From Monomorium pharaonis (taxonomy: Eukaryota > Arthropoda > Insecta > Hymenoptera > Formicidae), in contig NC_050476.1 in the NCBI RefSeq assembly GCF_013373865.1, forward strand, positions 1,720,501 to 1,784,500: a stretch of DNA of 64,000 bases, in the 5' to 3' direction. The translations under genes and the position numbers were made by a program. Positions 63,305-64,000 of the stretch are shown in pieces; the stretch's first letter is position 1, and each line of letters starts with the position of its first letter. The notes beneath the pieces are model-generated. The model worked only from the letters and a program-made list of their open reading frames with translations, made no database searches and was not told the DNA's origin.

Positions 63305-64000
63305 AACTGAATATTTTGGATGCAATAACTTGTAACTGTTCTTCACGCTGAGTTTTCACTGAATTACAGATGCCAAATCTACAGATAAAGAGTTGAGTGT
63401 AAAAAAAAATTAATTTCTCGCAAACTCTATGCAATTAAAAATAATTTAAAACTAAAGTAAATTAATTAATTCCAGTGTACACAAGTTTGATTATTCATTG
63501 ATCCTTAATTGTCATATGGCGATTTTTTAAAGGTCATGTTGAAATCAACAGAAAAACATATAGTTTTTTCCAAGTCCATTAAAATAGCATCATCTACCAC
63601 AATTTATTTCTAATGTAATTAAATGCCAAAATAACAAATAACATTCTTAGTATCTATACTTTATAAAAAAATAACAAAAGTTTAAATGAAATGTTCAATT
63701 ATTCACTAATTTCTTGTCACTGTGACTTTAAGTGTCATCATTTTTGCTCCATATGTGCACATAATAATAGTAAAAAAATTGGTTTAAGTAAACGAAAAAA
63801 TTTATATTCTATTTTGTACAAAAGTCTTACTTATCTATTTAAAATTAAATTAAAATTATTTTTCAATCACTGTTAATAAGATTCTTGTCAGCGCTAGATC
63901 ATCATGATTAACAAGATAATGCGGTGCTAATAAGATCAAACAATGTCTCTTCTTATCAGATAGACCAGACGGTTCTACCGAGAGAAAACGTTTTTTGTAA
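63305..64000. other. 5' flank of the zinc-finger gene
   Basis: About 700 bp of AT-rich DNA presumed to hold the 5' UTR and promoter of the minus-strand zinc-finger gene. I see no further gene, repeat or clear core promoter element. Confidence 0.6.

Noticed and set aside
63305..63346. Upstream extension of the zinc-finger protein
   Set aside because: It would start at GTG. The first ATG at 63,304 gives a natural acidic N-terminus.

Overview
This 64-kb window is animal nuclear DNA, most likely from an insect and probably a hymenopteran such as an ant. The supports are eleven spliced GT-AG genes or gene parts with short AT-rich introns, insect-like protein versions, a CpG-rich background, very frequent (GA)n/(CT)n microsatellites and many short inverted-repeat elements. 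Nothing looks bacterial, viral or CRISPR-like. The species call is an inference; the exon structures were read directly and every junction given was checked for reading frame.

Region 1-27,314 is gene-poor. It is CG-rich noncoding DNA broken by AT-rich islands that look like miniature transposons (about 6,950-7,700, 15,638-15,954 and 16,688-16,985) and by simple repeats. I found no convincing coding exon. It may be a very long first intron or the upstream region of MED20, whose three C-terminal coding exons lie at 27,315-31,632 (+) without the N-terminal exon.

Region 34,130-63,304 is gene-dense. In order it holds: TECR (very-long-chain enoyl-CoA reductase, +, 5 exons); CFAP57 (ciliary WD40/coiled-coil protein, -, 4 exons); HAT1 (type B histone acetyltransferase, +, 6 exons); an uncertain 61-codon ORF (-); a testis-specific serine kinase (TSSK family, +, 5 exons); a 16-exon gene for a secreted protein of about 1,598 residues (-); an RWDD2-type protein (+) lying wholly inside an intron of that gene; APC10/DOC1 (-); BBS7 (+, 13 exons); and a seven-finger C2H2 zinc-finger protein (-, 6 exons).

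Most genes are unrelated housekeeping functions: Mediator, lipid elongation, histone acetylation, cell cycle. Three of them (CFAP57, TSSK, BBS7) belong to cilium/sperm biology, and RFX X-box-like sites lie about 200 bp or less upstream of both ciliary genes. Other points of interest are the large secreted protein with its repeated beta-rich modules, the nested gene, a diverged tandem duplication in the APC10/BBS7 divergent promoter, a 69-nt-arm palindrome between CFAP57 and HAT1, and several apparently non-autonomous transposon families.
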